The notes beneath the pieces were generated by a model that worked only from the letters and a program-made list of their open reading frames with translations, was not told where the DNA came from and made no database searches. This document shows positions 46,885 to 56,313 of a DNA stretch of 57,382 nt, piece by piece. The stretch lies in NCBI GenBank assembly GCA_007125585.1, contig SLCY01000027.1, forward strand, positions 1 through 57,382. Reading direction: 5' to 3'. The translations under genes were made by a program, and so were the position numbers. Within the stretch, counting starts at the first letter, position 1; each line of letters opens with the position of its first letter. The stretch is from Bacteroidales bacterium (GTDB lineage: Bacteria; Bacteroidota; Bacteroidia; Bacteroidales; UBA7960).

Positions 46885-47858
46885 ACCTGGTAAAGAATTC
46901 CCGGAGGGACCCCTATTTCAATATTGCCCTTGAAGAATATCTCCTGAAACAAATTCGGGATGACTCGGTCATGCTTTGGTGTTCAAAGCCTTCCATTATA
47001 CTGGGCAAACATCAAAATGCCCTGGCGGAGATTAATTTCCCGTATGTCTACGCCCGGAACATTCCTGTTGTCAGGCGTCTTACAGGCGGCGGGACTGTGT
47101 TTCATGGCCCCGGGAACCTGAATTTTACCTTTATCCAACAAGGGGAAACAGGCAAAATGATCGACTTCAGAAAATATACCGCTCCGGTAATTGATTTTTT
47201 GAATACGCTTGGGGTCCCTGCTAAATTTGAAGGAAAGAACGATATCCGGGTGAACGGCAGGAAAATTTCAGGCAATGCAGAACATGTGTTTAAGGATAGG
47301 GTGTTGCATCATGGCACCCTTCTTTACCAGGCCGATCTGGGCCTCCTTGAAGAGGCCATCCGGATTGAACCGGACCGTTACAAAGACAGGGGCGTACAGT
47401 CGGTGAGGGGCAAGGTGGCGAATATTGCCGACTTTATTAAAGACCCGCCGCCGTTTGATCAGTTTATGCAAATGCTTAACGCTTATTTAAAAACGTATTT
47501 TGGCATCGTCAACGAATATGTTGTGGGCAGCAAAGACATCCATGCCGTGTATTCTCTCGTAGCAAACAAATATAACCGATGGGAATGGAATTATGGGTAT
47601 TCGCCGGCCTATGCCTTTATAGGGCGTACGTTTTTTCAGAAGGGTGATATTGGCCTGGAGCTAAAGGTTAAAAACGGTGTGATCATGTCGGCCGCTTTTT
47701 CCGGCAGTGGATTGTCCCCCTCCTGGCAACTGATCGAAAAAGAGTTGCCCGGCAAGAGGCATGAGGTTTCGGAGATTTCCCATTTGTTGCGGCACTACAG
47801 GATCATTTCCCCCCGTATGCGAAAGGTGCCTGCCGCTTTACTCAAGCTGTTCTTCTGA
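46881..47858 (+). CDS. lplA: Lipoate--protein ligase
   Basis: 325 aa. Attaches lipoate to E2 and GcvH domains using ATP. Motifs of LplA: RRLTGGGTVFHGPGNLNFTF (the glycine-rich carrier loop), KNDIRVNGRKISGNAEHVFKDRVLHHGTLL, and RGKVANIADF with the conserved lysine near 178. The C-terminal extension (about 240-325) matches the LplA accessory domain, which activates free lipoate. It overlaps the upstream repeat protein by 4 bases and converges on rnz. Confidence 0.93.
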   Translation: MNLVKNSRRDPYFNIALEEYLLKQIRDDSVMLWCSKPSIILGKHQNALAEINFPYVYARNIPVVRRLTGGGTVFHGPGNLNFTFIQQGETGKMIDFRKYTAPVIDFLNTLGVPAKFEGKNDIRVNGRKISGNAEHVFKDRVLHHGTLLYQADLGLLEEAIRIEPDRYKDRGVQSVRGKVANIADFIKDPPPFDQFMQMLNAYLKTYFGIVNEYVVGSKDIHAVYSLVANKYNRWEWNYGYSPAYAFIGRTFFQKGDIGLELKVKNGVIMSAAFSGSGLSPSWQLIEKELPGKRHEVSEISHLLRHYRIISPRMRKVPAALLKLFF

Positions 47859-47884
47859 TGATCGCATCCGGCTTTCCTGTTCCT

Positions 47885-48823
47885 TTACCGGGTATTATGT
47901 TTTGATCGGATCACAGCAAACACATCGCCCTCTTTTGCTACGAACGTGTTTGGGAATACTTTGGCGGCCTCTTCCCTGAATGCTTCCAACTCCTTATACC
48001 TGGCCGAGTAATGGCCGAGAATCAGCTTCCCCGCACCCGCTTTTTTTGCCAGGGTGGCGGCTTCAATCGTGGTGCTGTGGGTTTTTTGCCTGGCGATGTC
48101 GGCCTTGTCATGCAGGAATGTGGCTTCGTGATAGAGCATATCTACCCCCTTGATCTGGTCGAGGAATTGCTCGGTATAGGCCGTGTCTGAACAAAAGGCG
48201 TAACTGCGTGGCAGTGGCGAACCTTTCGTAACTTCCTTGTTTGGGATGATCCGGCCATCGGCTGTAACCAGGTCACGGCCCTCTTTGATGTCAGGCATCT
48301 GTTCAAGGGGAATATTGTATTTGGCAATGCTTGCCTTTTTGATGTTGCGCTTGCCTTGCTTTTCCCTGAAAATGAAACCAAAAGCAGGGATACGATGGTC
48401 CATGGCCATGGTCTCAACAGACAGCCTGTCATCTGTATACACTACCTGGCCGCCATCGAGCAGTTCGTGGTAACAGACCGAAAAGGATGGTTTCAATTGC
48501 GCTATCCGGTATTGAAGTTCAATGATCTCTTCCATTCCCGGCGGGGCATAGACATGCATTTCCTTTTCCCTCCCAAGCAAGTGATAGGTAAAGAGCAATC
48601 CGGGGAGGCCCAGGTAATGGTCACCATGCATGTGGCTGATAAAGATGTGGTTGATCTTCATCAAGGGGATCCTGAACCGTCGCAGTTGCATCTGGGTTCC
48701 CTCGCCACAATCGAGCAAAAAACGCTTGTTGTGAACCTGCAGCACCTGTGCCGTGGTGTATCGCAATGAAGTGGGTGTTGCCGCAGATGAACCCAGTATT
48801 GTTGTTTGGAAGGTCTCATGCAT
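47885..48823 (-). CDS. rnz: Ribonuclease Z
   Basis: tRNA 3'-processing endonuclease of the metallo-beta-lactamase fold, 312 aa. Zinc motif SHMHGDH (H64, H66, D68, H69), LGSSAATPT and LLDCGEGTQMQL at the N-terminus, and a C-terminal GHYSARY block typical of RNase Z. The flexible arm that grips the tRNA elbow is in the middle. Relevant here because tRNA-Gln does not encode CCA and needs 3' maturation. Confidence 0.95.
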   Translation of the reverse strand: MHETFQTTILGSSAATPTSLRYTTAQVLQVHNKRFLLDCGEGTQMQLRRFRIPLMKINHIFISHMHGDHYLGLPGLLFTYHLLGREKEMHVYAPPGMEEIIELQYRIAQLKPSFSVCYHELLDGGQVVYTDDRLSVETMAMDHRIPAFGFIFREKQGKRNIKKASIAKYNIPLEQMPDIKEGRDLVTADGRIIPNKEVTKGSPLPRSYAFCSDTAYTEQFLDQIKGVDMLYHEATFLHDKADIARQKTHSTTIEAATLAKKAGAGKLILGHYSARYKELEAFREEAAKVFPNTFVAKEGDVFAVIRSKHNTR

Positions 48824-48945
48824 AGAACATTCTTTAAAAAATACAGGCTGCTACCGAGTCCTGCGCATCAACTTTCTTTTCCCGTGTCAGCGTCCGGGGC
48901 CCAAAGGGCATTCGTAACGGCCGGTTCGGCACCAATCGTTGAACG

Positions 48946-50268
48946 TTATCTGAACAACCGCAAAACGTCATTGAGGTTCACCAGCAGTATCAGGGAGAGC
49001 AGCAGCAGCATGCCCACCATCTGGGCGTACTCCATGAATTTGTCCGGTGGTTTTTTGCCAACAATGATCTCATACAGCAGGAACATAACATGTCCGCCAT
49101 CCAGTGCGGGGATGGGCAGGATGTTCATTACAGCGAGGATGATGGACAAAAAGGCTGTCATCGTCCAGAAGTGCACCCAGTCCCAGCTGGGGGAGAAGAT
49201 CCCACCAATGGTAATGAAACCTCCCAGGCTTTCCCGGGCGCTGACCTCGGGCCTGAACAACAGGCCGAGGTCGCGGAAGTAGTCGCGTGTGGTGGTATAT
49301 GCCCTGACAGCCCCGGCCGGGACAGAGGCCAGGAACGAGTACTCCTTGCGTTCCGTATCAAATAGTTCAATGGGATCTTTGATGTAGGCCCCAATCCTGC
49401 CTTCTTCGGGAATGCTTATTTCCAGCTCCACCGTTTTGTCATTCCTTCCGACGGTAAGCGTGGTTTCTTTGCCGGCATAGTCGCCGATAACACGCGCAAA
49501 CTCTGAAAAATAGAAAGTGTCATGGTCGCCAATACCCCTGATATGGTCGCCGACCTCCACGCCGGCTTCCCTGGCAGGAGAACCTTCAATGAACCCACTG
49601 ACGATAAAAGGGAATCGCACAGAGATAAAATCTTCGCCACGGGCGGCAATCAGCTTTCCGAAAAAGTCATCCGGGACAGCCAGGTCGATCAGGCTGTCAT
49701 TTCTTTTTACACTCACCTCCTTCACTTCCCCCCTGGCAAAACTCCTTATCAATGACATCCAGTCCTTTGGCGCTTCATCGTTGAGCGCCACTATATGGTC
49801 GCCGGATTCCAGCCCGATCTCCCTGCCCAGCGGTTCTGCTTCAATGCCATATTTCAGGTTCTCTACCGGCAGGTATTGATCACCAGTGAAAAACAACATG
49901 AAGACATAGATCAATGCGGCCAGAACCACATTGAAAAAAACACCCCCTACCATCACAAGCAGTCTCTGCCAGGCAGGCTTCGACCGGAACTCGTATGGCT
50001 TGGGTGGTTGTTTCATTTGCTCCTTATCCATAGACTCATCGATCATCCCGGAGATCTTAACATAGCCTCCAAGCGGTAACCAGCCCATGCCGTAAGTTGT
50101 ATCACCCCTGCGGATCGTAAACAAAGAAAACCCCGGGTTGAAGAAGAGATAGAACTTCTCCACCCTGATGCCAAACATGCGTGCGAAAATAAAATGGCCA
50201 AATTCGTGGATGATGATCAGAATGGACAGACTGAGCAGGAACTGGGCTGTTTTTATGATGATCTCCAT
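48946..50268 (-). CDS. rseP: Site-2 protease RseP
   Basis: Intramembrane zinc metalloprotease of the S2P family that cleaves membrane-anchored anti-sigma factors. 440 aa. Active site HEFGH (H21, E22, H25) in the first membrane segment, second motif NILPIPALDGGHV with D390, and two tandem PDZ-like regions between about 115 and 290. Lies 67 bases downstream of dxr on the same strand, a common order in bacteria. No anti-sigma factor is in the window. Confidence 0.95.
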   Translation of the reverse strand: MEIIIKTAQFLLSLSILIIIHEFGHFIFARMFGIRVEKFYLFFNPGFSLFTIRRGDTTYGMGWLPLGGYVKISGMIDESMDKEQMKQPPKPYEFRSKPAWQRLLVMVGGVFFNVVLAALIYVFMLFFTGDQYLPVENLKYGIEAEPLGREIGLESGDHIVALNDEAPKDWMSLIRSFARGEVKEVSVKRNDSLIDLAVPDDFFGKLIAARGEDFISVRFPFIVSGFIEGSPAREAGVEVGDHIRGIGDHDTFYFSEFARVIGDYAGKETTLTVGRNDKTVELEISIPEEGRIGAYIKDPIELFDTERKEYSFLASVPAGAVRAYTTTRDYFRDLGLLFRPEVSARESLGGFITIGGIFSPSWDWVHFWTMTAFLSIILAVMNILPIPALDGGHVMFLLYEIIVGKKPPDKFMEYAQMVGMLLLLSLILLVNLNDVLRLFR

Positions 50269-50335
50269 ACTATAACAGGTTATTTGCTGATTGTTGGGTC
50301 CGTTGTTTGATAAAGATGGTTGATGGTCATATTGA

Positions 50336-51520
50336 CTAACGCTTATAACGGGGAATTGTTTTGATTATTTGCTCTGCCATTTCGCGTGCCATGTTGTCGC
50401 ACTGAATGATCTCCTCCAGCCCAGGAGTGTCGACATATGGTGCTTTCTCCATGCACTGTTCGATCACTTCGGGTATATGCAGGAATGAAATGCGGTCGTT
50501 CAGAAATGCTGACACGGCAGCTTCATTGGCGGCATTCATCACACAAGGGATGTTTCCGCCCCTTTCCATTGCTGAATAGGCAAGGTCAAGACATTGAAAA
50601 ACGCTGGTGTCGACGGTTTCAAATGTCAGCTGAGGATGATCTGTGAAGCAGAAGCGGGGAAAGTCTGATGGGATGCGCTTGGGGTAACCCAGGGCGAACT
50701 GGATGGGTTGTTTCATGTCGGGCAATCCCAGCTGTGCTTTCATGCTACCGTCTTCAAACCGGACAATGGAGTGGATGATGGACTGTGGATGAATAACCAC
50801 GCTGATTTGTTCTGCCTTCAGGTTAAAAAGCCATTTTGCCTCCATTATCTCCAGGCCTTTGTTCATCATGGTGGCAGAATCGATGGTAACCTTGGGTCCC
50901 ATGTCCCAGTTGGGATGCTTCAAGGCCTGGTCTTTGCTGACACCGGCCAGCTGTTTCCTGCTCATTCCCCTGAACGGGCCGCCACTGGCAGTCAGGTACA
51001 CTTTCTCGATCGGATTCTGCTGTTCACCCATCAGGCATTGAAATATCGCAGAGTGCTCTGAATCGACGGGAAGAATGTCCACATCATTCTCTCTGGCCAT
51101 CGGGTTGATAATATGTCCCGCCACCGCCAGCGACTCCTTGTTGGCAAGTACAATGTCTTTCTTATGCCGGATCGCATTGATGGTTGGTTCAAGGCCTGCA
51201 ATGCCCACCATGGCCGGGATAACAAGGTCCACATCCGTTGATGCAACAATATCTTTCAAGGCAGCCGGTCCTGAATATACCTTCGTGGAAAACGATGCCA
51301 GGGCAGTGCGTACCTGTTGAACATGATCGGCGTTCCCGATGACCACAGCCTGCGGCTGATGTTCCATGGCCTGTTCAATAAGCAAGCCGGCATTGTCCTG
51401 GGCGGTGAGGATGCAGGCGGAAAAGAGCGCTTTGTTGCATTTTATGACCTCCAGTGCTTGTTGCCCAATAGAACCTGTCGACCCAAGTATCGCTATTTTC
51501 TTCTGACCGGGAAACTTCAT
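50336..51520 (-). CDS. dxr: 1-deoxy-D-xylulose-5-phosphate reductoisomerase
   Basis: Second step of the MEP isoprenoid pathway (DXP to MEP, NADPH-dependent). 394 aa from the ATG at 51520. Rossmann fold GSTGSIGQQALEV, then NKESLAVAG, and the metal-binding PVDSEHSAIFQ; the C-terminal GGNIPCVMNAANEAAV is typical of DXR. The ATG overlaps the stop of the upstream M23 gene by 4 bases, so the longer frame (51568) is unnecessary. Followed by rseP. Confidence 0.97.
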   Translation of the reverse strand: MKFPGQKKIAILGSTGSIGQQALEVIKCNKALFSACILTAQDNAGLLIEQAMEHQPQAVVIGNADHVQQVRTALASFSTKVYSGPAALKDIVASTDVDLVIPAMVGIAGLEPTINAIRHKKDIVLANKESLAVAGHIINPMARENDVDILPVDSEHSAIFQCLMGEQQNPIEKVYLTASGGPFRGMSRKQLAGVSKDQALKHPNWDMGPKVTIDSATMMNKGLEIMEAKWLFNLKAEQISVVIHPQSIIHSIVRFEDGSMKAQLGLPDMKQPIQFALGYPKRIPSDFPRFCFTDHPQLTFETVDTSVFQCLDLAYSAMERGGNIPCVMNAANEAAVSAFLNDRISFLHIPEVIEQCMEKAPYVDTPGLEEIIQCDNMAREMAEQIIKTIPRYKR

Positions 51521-52395
51521 TGAAAAGAGATATAGTCGGTTGGGTCCACCGGATTGCCATTGAACCATAACTCAAAATGGAGATGGGTGCCGGTGGAATA
51601 CAAGCCGGTGTCCCCAATGATGGCTATGGCTTCACCCGCTTCAACAAAACTACCCTGTTGCTTGAGCAGGCTGCTGTTGTGTTTGTAAATGGAAACAATA
51701 TTGTTGGCGTGCTGAATGCCAATGGTGTAACCCGTCTCTATTGTCCATGTTGAAATAATTACGGTTCCGTCAAGCGTGGCTTTGATCACTTCATCATGAT
51801 CGGCAACCACATCTACACCAAAATGGCCCCTCCCGGGATCATAATGGCTGCTGATCATGCCGGTGAGCGGGGGAAAAAAAGACATGAACTTGCCATACTG
51901 GGTATTGTGCGTTTCTCCCATGTCCCAAACCTGGTTGCCCACCAATGCTGCCTGCTCCATTTCGGCCCTCAACAACGAATCCTCTCTTGAACGGGGTAAC
52001 TCATCAATAGAAAAAACAGCCGGGTCACTTACAGTGTCAGGGATCTCTTCATACAGGTCCTTGCCCTCAACAATGTTCCGGATATTTAGAATGTAAAGGT
52101 CTTTCTGACGCAAATCCTTTTCCAGCGAATCAGCCCTGAGCGACAGTTCCCTCAAAACCTGGCGTGTGTTAAAATCTGCGTAGCCGGGGATGTACTCTTT
52201 CAAAGGGGTGAACGCAATGAGGTATATGGTGGCAACGATCAATAAAATACTGACAGTGCCTGCGAAAACAAATGCGTTAAACCTGGTTAACCGCACACTG
52301 AACCGTTCTTCCAGTGTGTCATTATTCATGACCACAAGACGGTACTTGTGGTGAAGCTTTTTGAAGAAACCAGTGTTTTGTTTTTCTTTGTCCAT
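51517..52395 (-). CDS. M23 family metallopeptidase (LytM/DipM type)
   Basis: 292 aa. One membrane segment (about 41-62), a coiled coil (about 76-112), and a C-terminal LytM domain (about 180-290). The zinc ligands H191 and D195 (GHFGVDV) and H273 (HLHFEL; H271 catalytic) are all present, so it should be an active cell-wall endopeptidase, probably cutting peptidoglycan cross-links during division or elongation. First gene of a unit with dxr and rseP; -7 box at 52428-52435. Upstream sequence is shared with divergent porW. Confidence 0.93.
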   Translation of the reverse strand: MDKEKQNTGFFKKLHHKYRLVVMNNDTLEERFSVRLTRFNAFVFAGTVSILLIVATIYLIAFTPLKEYIPGYADFNTRQVLRELSLRADSLEKDLRQKDLYILNIRNIVEGKDLYEEIPDTVSDPAVFSIDELPRSREDSLLRAEMEQAALVGNQVWDMGETHNTQYGKFMSFFPPLTGMISSHYDPGRGHFGVDVVADHDEVIKATLDGTVIISTWTIETGYTIGIQHANNIVSIYKHNSSLLKQQGSFVEAGEAIAIIGDTGLYSTGTHLHFELWFNGNPVDPTDYISFQ

Positions 52396-52427
52396 CGTTT
52401 GATGTTACCAAATCATGTCAATTGTTG

Positions 52428-52435
52428 CAAAATTA
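52428..52435 (-). promoter_or_regulatory. -7 promoter box for the M23-dxr-rseP unit
   Basis: TAATTTTG on the minus strand, 32 bases before the ATG at 52395. Confidence 0.5.
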
Positions 52436-52594
52436 ATCAATTTGGCGCTCATGGCCATTTCTTTTGTGCAATATCCCAAAATCTTTAATGCTGACCCCCC
52501 GGATTGCTGAACGATCAACAGTCAATCATCCCGGCGCGTTAAAATAATATGTTCAGGGTGCCGGGGTTATATAATATTTTTGCAATTTGAGAGT

Positions 52595-52602
52595 TATATT
52601 TG
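52595..52602 (+). promoter_or_regulatory. -7 promoter box for porW/sprE
   Basis: TATATTTG, 20 bases before the ATG at 52623; a second match, TATTTTTG, lies at 52575-52582. Neither has a clear -33 box. Confidence 0.5.
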
Positions 52603-52622
52603 TAATATTTTAAGTGATTTGC

Positions 52623-55274
52623 ATGCAATTCTATGGTAACAAATTTTTCAGGATCGGCAATTTGCTGATCCTGGTGGTTTTTGTGTCTGTGTTTTTGGGT
52701 TGTTCCACCCAAAAGGACTCCTTTGTGAACCGTGCCTATCATTCCATTAATGCCAAATATAATGGTTTCTTTAATGCCCGGGAAAGTTACAGGGAAGGGG
52801 TCAGACGCCTTGACGAGCTCCACACCGACAATTATGAACAGATCCTCTCTGTTTTTCGTTACGGAACGGAGCAGGATGCTTCATCTGTCAGTGGGAACAT
52901 GGACATCACCTATGAGAAAGCCAGCCTGGTGATCCGGCGCCACTCGATGAATATTCGTGGCCAGGAATACAACAAGTGGATTGATGAATCATACTACCTC
53001 ATTGGGCGCGCCCATTTTTTTAAAAGGGATTATACGCTTGCCATTCTCACTTTTGAATACATCATCAGGCAATATGATACCCGGCGCAGTTATGATGCCA
53101 AGGTGTGGATTGCCAAGTCTTACCATGAGCAGGAACGGTACGACCAGGCTTCGCGGATGCTTGAACTGCTTGAAAGGCATTATCATGACGGTTTGCTTGT
53201 TGATGAAACTGTCGCCTTGTTCCGGAAAGCTTATGCCGACCACTTTATTCGCCAGGGAAAATACCAGCGGGCTGCCCGGGAGCTTGAAAAGGGCATCCCG
53301 TATGAGGAAAGCCGTCATGAACGTTCCCGTCTGACGTTTATCCAGGCACAGTTATACCAGCATTCAGACCAGTTTGCCAAAGCCCAGCAAACATACGGGA
53401 GGGTGTTGCAAATGCGGCCTGACCGCAGCATGGCTTTTCAGGCACGCATTGGCATGGCCATGGCATATGATCCTTCTGTGGGAGGCAGTGAGTTCATACG
53501 TGAGGAACTGATAGACCTTTTGTCGGCTGACAGATACAGGTTATACCGTGACCAGGTCTATTATGCGCTCGCCCAATTGGCCCTGCGTCAGAATGACGAA
53601 GCGGATGCTATCAAAATGCTTGAAAGGTCGGTGGAGGTCAGTGAAGACAACGATATGCAAAAAGGCCTCTCTTTTCTTCGTTTGGGGGAGATCTTTTTTC
53701 AACATCCGGATTACCGGCAGGCAAATATCTATTATGACAGTGCAACCACTTATTTGCCCCGGAGCTATGAAGCTTATGAAGAGGTCAGTGGCAGGCAGCA
53801 GATACTCTCCGGACTCGCCCGGCTAAGCGAGGTCATAGAGCGCGAGGATAGCTTGCAGACCCTTGCTGCCCTGCCGGAAGAAGAACAAAGAGCTGTCGTG
53901 GACAATATCATCAGTGAACTCCGTGAGCAGGAGAGACTCAGAGAACAGGCTGAAAGGGAAAGGATGCAGGCCATGCGCGAAGCCGGCCGCACAGCGAGAC
54001 ACGGCCGTGGAGGCATGGGCGGCCAGGACATGGGATGGTATTTTTACAATATCAATGCCATCAGCAATGGAGAGATGGAGTTCTTCAGCCGCTACGGCGA
54101 CAGGCCCCTTGAAGACCTGTGGCGAATCAGCAATAAACAAATGATCGCCGGAGACTTCGGCATGGACATGCCTGGCTTTGAAGATCTGGAAAGTGATGCA
54201 GATACGGTCGAATTCGATCAATATGACAGGGATAATTATCTGAGGAATATCCCAAATACGGAAGAGCAAATGAGGGCATCAAAAAACCGTCAAATGCAGT
54301 CCTATTATAACAAAGGATTAATATTCAGGGACCAGCTCCGGGATATTGACAATGCCGCCGGCTGTTTTCAGACCATTATCAGGGACTATCCCGGCACCGA
54401 TATGGAATTGCCCGCCTATTACCACCTGTATTACCTGCTTCGCCAGCAGGGCGATCTTTCCGGGGCCGAAACGGTCAAGAATGACCTGGTCAGCCTGTAC
54501 CCCGAAAGCGAGTATGCGAAAATTATCGGGGACCCGGGTTATGCCAACAGGGTGCGCAACCGTCAGAATATGGCCGAAGAACTATACAGGGAAAGCTATG
54601 ATGCCTTTTTTGCCGGCCGTTACGACGTGATTAGCCAGAACAGGCAAGCCCTTGATACGCTGGAAGCATCGCGTGAGCTAAAAGCACGTTTTGCCTACCT
54701 GTATGCAATGGCATTGGGAAAATCAGATGAGAAGGCACTTTTTGTTTCTGAATTGCAAAATGTGGTCAATGACTTTGAAGATACCCCCGTCCATCAGCCA
54801 GCGACCATCCTGCTTGCTTCACTCGACCTTTCAGATGTCGACATGATGGCCGGCGGAGAAAGAGAGGGCACCCGCAGTGCCCGCCGGAAAAGCGAACCCA
54901 TAGAGTCACCCTTCAATGTTTCGCTGGATGACGTGCACTTTTTTGTTTTTGTCGTTAACAGCAAAGAATTGGACCCTGCAGGAATCAACAGGACCGTGTC
55001 GGAATTCAATGAACAATCCTTTTCTGACAACGAACTGGCTGTGAGCACCGTTTTTTTTGAAGAAGACAAACACCTGGTCACCGTTACAAACTTCCAGGGA
55101 ATGGAAAACGGCATGGATTATTATCAGGAAATATTGCAGTCAGAAAACTTTGCCGCCATGGAAGACAGTTTGGAAGCATTTGTCATTTCTGTCGACAACT
55201 ATCCCATGTTCTATGAAGATAAAGAGCTCGACACCTATAGGACCTTTTTCAATCACTATTATCTGGGATTATGA
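52623..55274 (+). CDS. porW: Type IX secretion system periplasmic lipoprotein, PorW/SprE family
   Basis: 883 aa TPR-rich lipoprotein; signal with lipobox FLGC. N-terminus SFVNRAYHSINAKYNGFFNARES is typical of the PorW/SprE family. Tetratricopeptide-like helical repeats follow (about 100-420), then a charged linker and a coiled-coil region (about 430-480, rich in Glu/Arg), more repeats (about 570-720), and a C-terminal beta-rich domain. In Porphyromonas and Flavobacterium this protein is needed for type IX secretion and gliding. Here it is the only T9SS gene visible. The start is the ATG at 52623; a GTG three codons upstream is less likely. Confidence 0.9.
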   Translation: MQFYGNKFFRIGNLLILVVFVSVFLGCSTQKDSFVNRAYHSINAKYNGFFNARESYREGVRRLDELHTDNYEQILSVFRYGTEQDASSVSGNMDITYEKASLVIRRHSMNIRGQEYNKWIDESYYLIGRAHFFKRDYTLAILTFEYIIRQYDTRRSYDAKVWIAKSYHEQERYDQASRMLELLERHYHDGLLVDETVALFRKAYADHFIRQGKYQRAARELEKGIPYEESRHERSRLTFIQAQLYQHSDQFAKAQQTYGRVLQMRPDRSMAFQARIGMAMAYDPSVGGSEFIREELIDLLSADRYRLYRDQVYYALAQLALRQNDEADAIKMLERSVEVSEDNDMQKGLSFLRLGEIFFQHPDYRQANIYYDSATTYLPRSYEAYEEVSGRQQILSGLARLSEVIEREDSLQTLAALPEEEQRAVVDNIISELREQERLREQAERERMQAMREAGRTARHGRGGMGGQDMGWYFYNINAISNGEMEFFSRYGDRPLEDLWRISNKQMIAGDFGMDMPGFEDLESDADTVEFDQYDRDNYLRNIPNTEEQMRASKNRQMQSYYNKGLIFRDQLRDIDNAAGCFQTIIRDYPGTDMELPAYYHLYYLLRQQGDLSGAETVKNDLVSLYPESEYAKIIGDPGYANRVRNRQNMAEELYRESYDAFFAGRYDVISQNRQALDTLEASRELKARFAYLYAMALGKSDEKALFVSELQNVVNDFEDTPVHQPATILLASLDLSDVDMMAGGEREGTRSARRKSEPIESPFNVSLDDVHFFVFVVNSKELDPAGINRTVSEFNEQSFSDNELAVSTVFFEEDKHLVTVTNFQGMENGMDYYQEILQSENFAAMEDSLEAFVISVDNYPMFYEDKELDTYRTFFNHYYLGL

Positions 55275-55279
55275 AATCC

Positions 55280-55308
55280 TTGATCATTGGTTATTTTGTT
55301 TACTTTTG
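55280..55308 (+). promoter_or_regulatory. Promoter of the bactofilin gene
   Basis: TTG (55280-55282), 18 bases, TACTTTTG (55301-55308), ending 60 bases before the ATG. Good Bacteroidota spacing. Confidence 0.6.
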
Positions 55309-55368
55309 TTGCTTCTAGAATCAGGTTTAAACCTTTTTGTCCAATAACAATAAAATATTCCGAACACA

Positions 55369-55755
55369 ATGGCAAAACAAAAAGAAACAGATCATACAGC
55401 AATAAACCTTGTCGGATCAGGCACGACGATCAAGGGAGAGATCAACTCAAAAGGGGATATAAGGGTCGATGGCAAAATCATTGGCGAAGTACGGTCCAAA
55501 GGCAAGATCGTCGTCGGGGACACCGGAACGATAGAAGGCGACATATTTTGTTTGAATGCAGATCTTTCAGGCAGGGTGAATGGCAAGGCAGACGTAACAG
55601 AACTTTTGTCATTGCAGGCGTCGGCCATCTTTTTGGGCGACATCATAGCCAACAAACTGTCTATTGAGCCGGGCGCTCGCTTCACAGGCACCTGCTCCAT
55701 GGAAAAAGATGCAGCAGCACAAAAACCCCAGGGCAACGAAGAGAAAAAAAGCTAA
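55369..55755 (+). CDS. Bactofilin
   Basis: 128 aa polymer-forming cytoskeletal protein (DUF583). The right-handed beta-helix core, about 20-110, is shown by regular turns: GSGTTIKGEINSKGDIRVDGKIIGEV, KIVVGDTGTIEGDI, SASAIFLGDIIANKLSIEPGARFTG-type coils. Bactofilins assemble without nucleotides into filaments that localise cell-wall enzymes. The upstream M23 peptidase is the sort of partner often found near bactofilins. The following AtpI-like gene is 23 bases away and may be co-transcribed. Confidence 0.9.
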   Translation: MAKQKETDHTAINLVGSGTTIKGEINSKGDIRVDGKIIGEVRSKGKIVVGDTGTIEGDIFCLNADLSGRVNGKADVTELLSLQASAIFLGDIIANKLSIEPGARFTGTCSMEKDAAAQKPQGNEEKKS

Positions 55756-55778
55756 AAGAATTTTATGGTAAAAATAGC

Positions 55779-56174
55779 ATGGCCATTGATCTGACGTCTT
55801 TTACCAAACAGTTGACAATTTTTGCCGTATTGTTATTTCTCTTCTACGGACTGTTTTCGCTTTGGATACCGGACCGGTTCACGCCACAATTTTATTGGGC
55901 AATTGGCCCTTTCTTCTATGTATTGGTGATGTTGTCCAAATACTTGCTCGTTTTGCTGACAGGGAAGAAAAACAACAGCTTTGACCTCAACTTCATTTCC
56001 ATTACCGTGATCCGTTTTTTGTTGTATGTCGGAGTACTGCTGTTGTATGCATTCCTTTTTCCCGAAGACGCCATCGTATTTATCATCACATTTTTTGTCT
56101 TCTATTTTGCCTTTACATTGTTTGAAGTTGTATTCATATACCGCGACTTTAAAGAAAAACAGACCGGTCCATAA
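55779..56174 (+). CDS. Small membrane protein upstream of ATP synthase (AtpI-like)
   Basis: 131 aa with four predicted membrane helices: about 12-30, 36-58, 72-90 and 98-120. Placed between bactofilin and atpB it occupies the position of the AtpI/hypothetical protein that helps assemble the c-ring in Bacteroidota. No conserved motif is visible, so the assignment is positional. The short AtpZ gene often found here is absent. Confidence 0.65.
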   Translation: MAIDLTSFTKQLTIFAVLLFLFYGLFSLWIPDRFTPQFYWAIGPFFYVLVMLSKYLLVLLTGKKNNSFDLNFISITVIRFLLYVGVLLLYAFLFPEDAIVFIITFFVFYFAFTLFEVVFIYRDFKEKQTGP

Positions 56175-56313
56175 AAAAAAGCGGCACACAAGAGCATGAC
56201 CACATACCTGGCGTACTCTGTGTGGCCTGTTTGATCAACATCGTAAAACACATGTCAACATATTATTGCGAGTGTTTTTTCTTCGTTACTTAACACGTTT
56301 GACCTTTACAACC

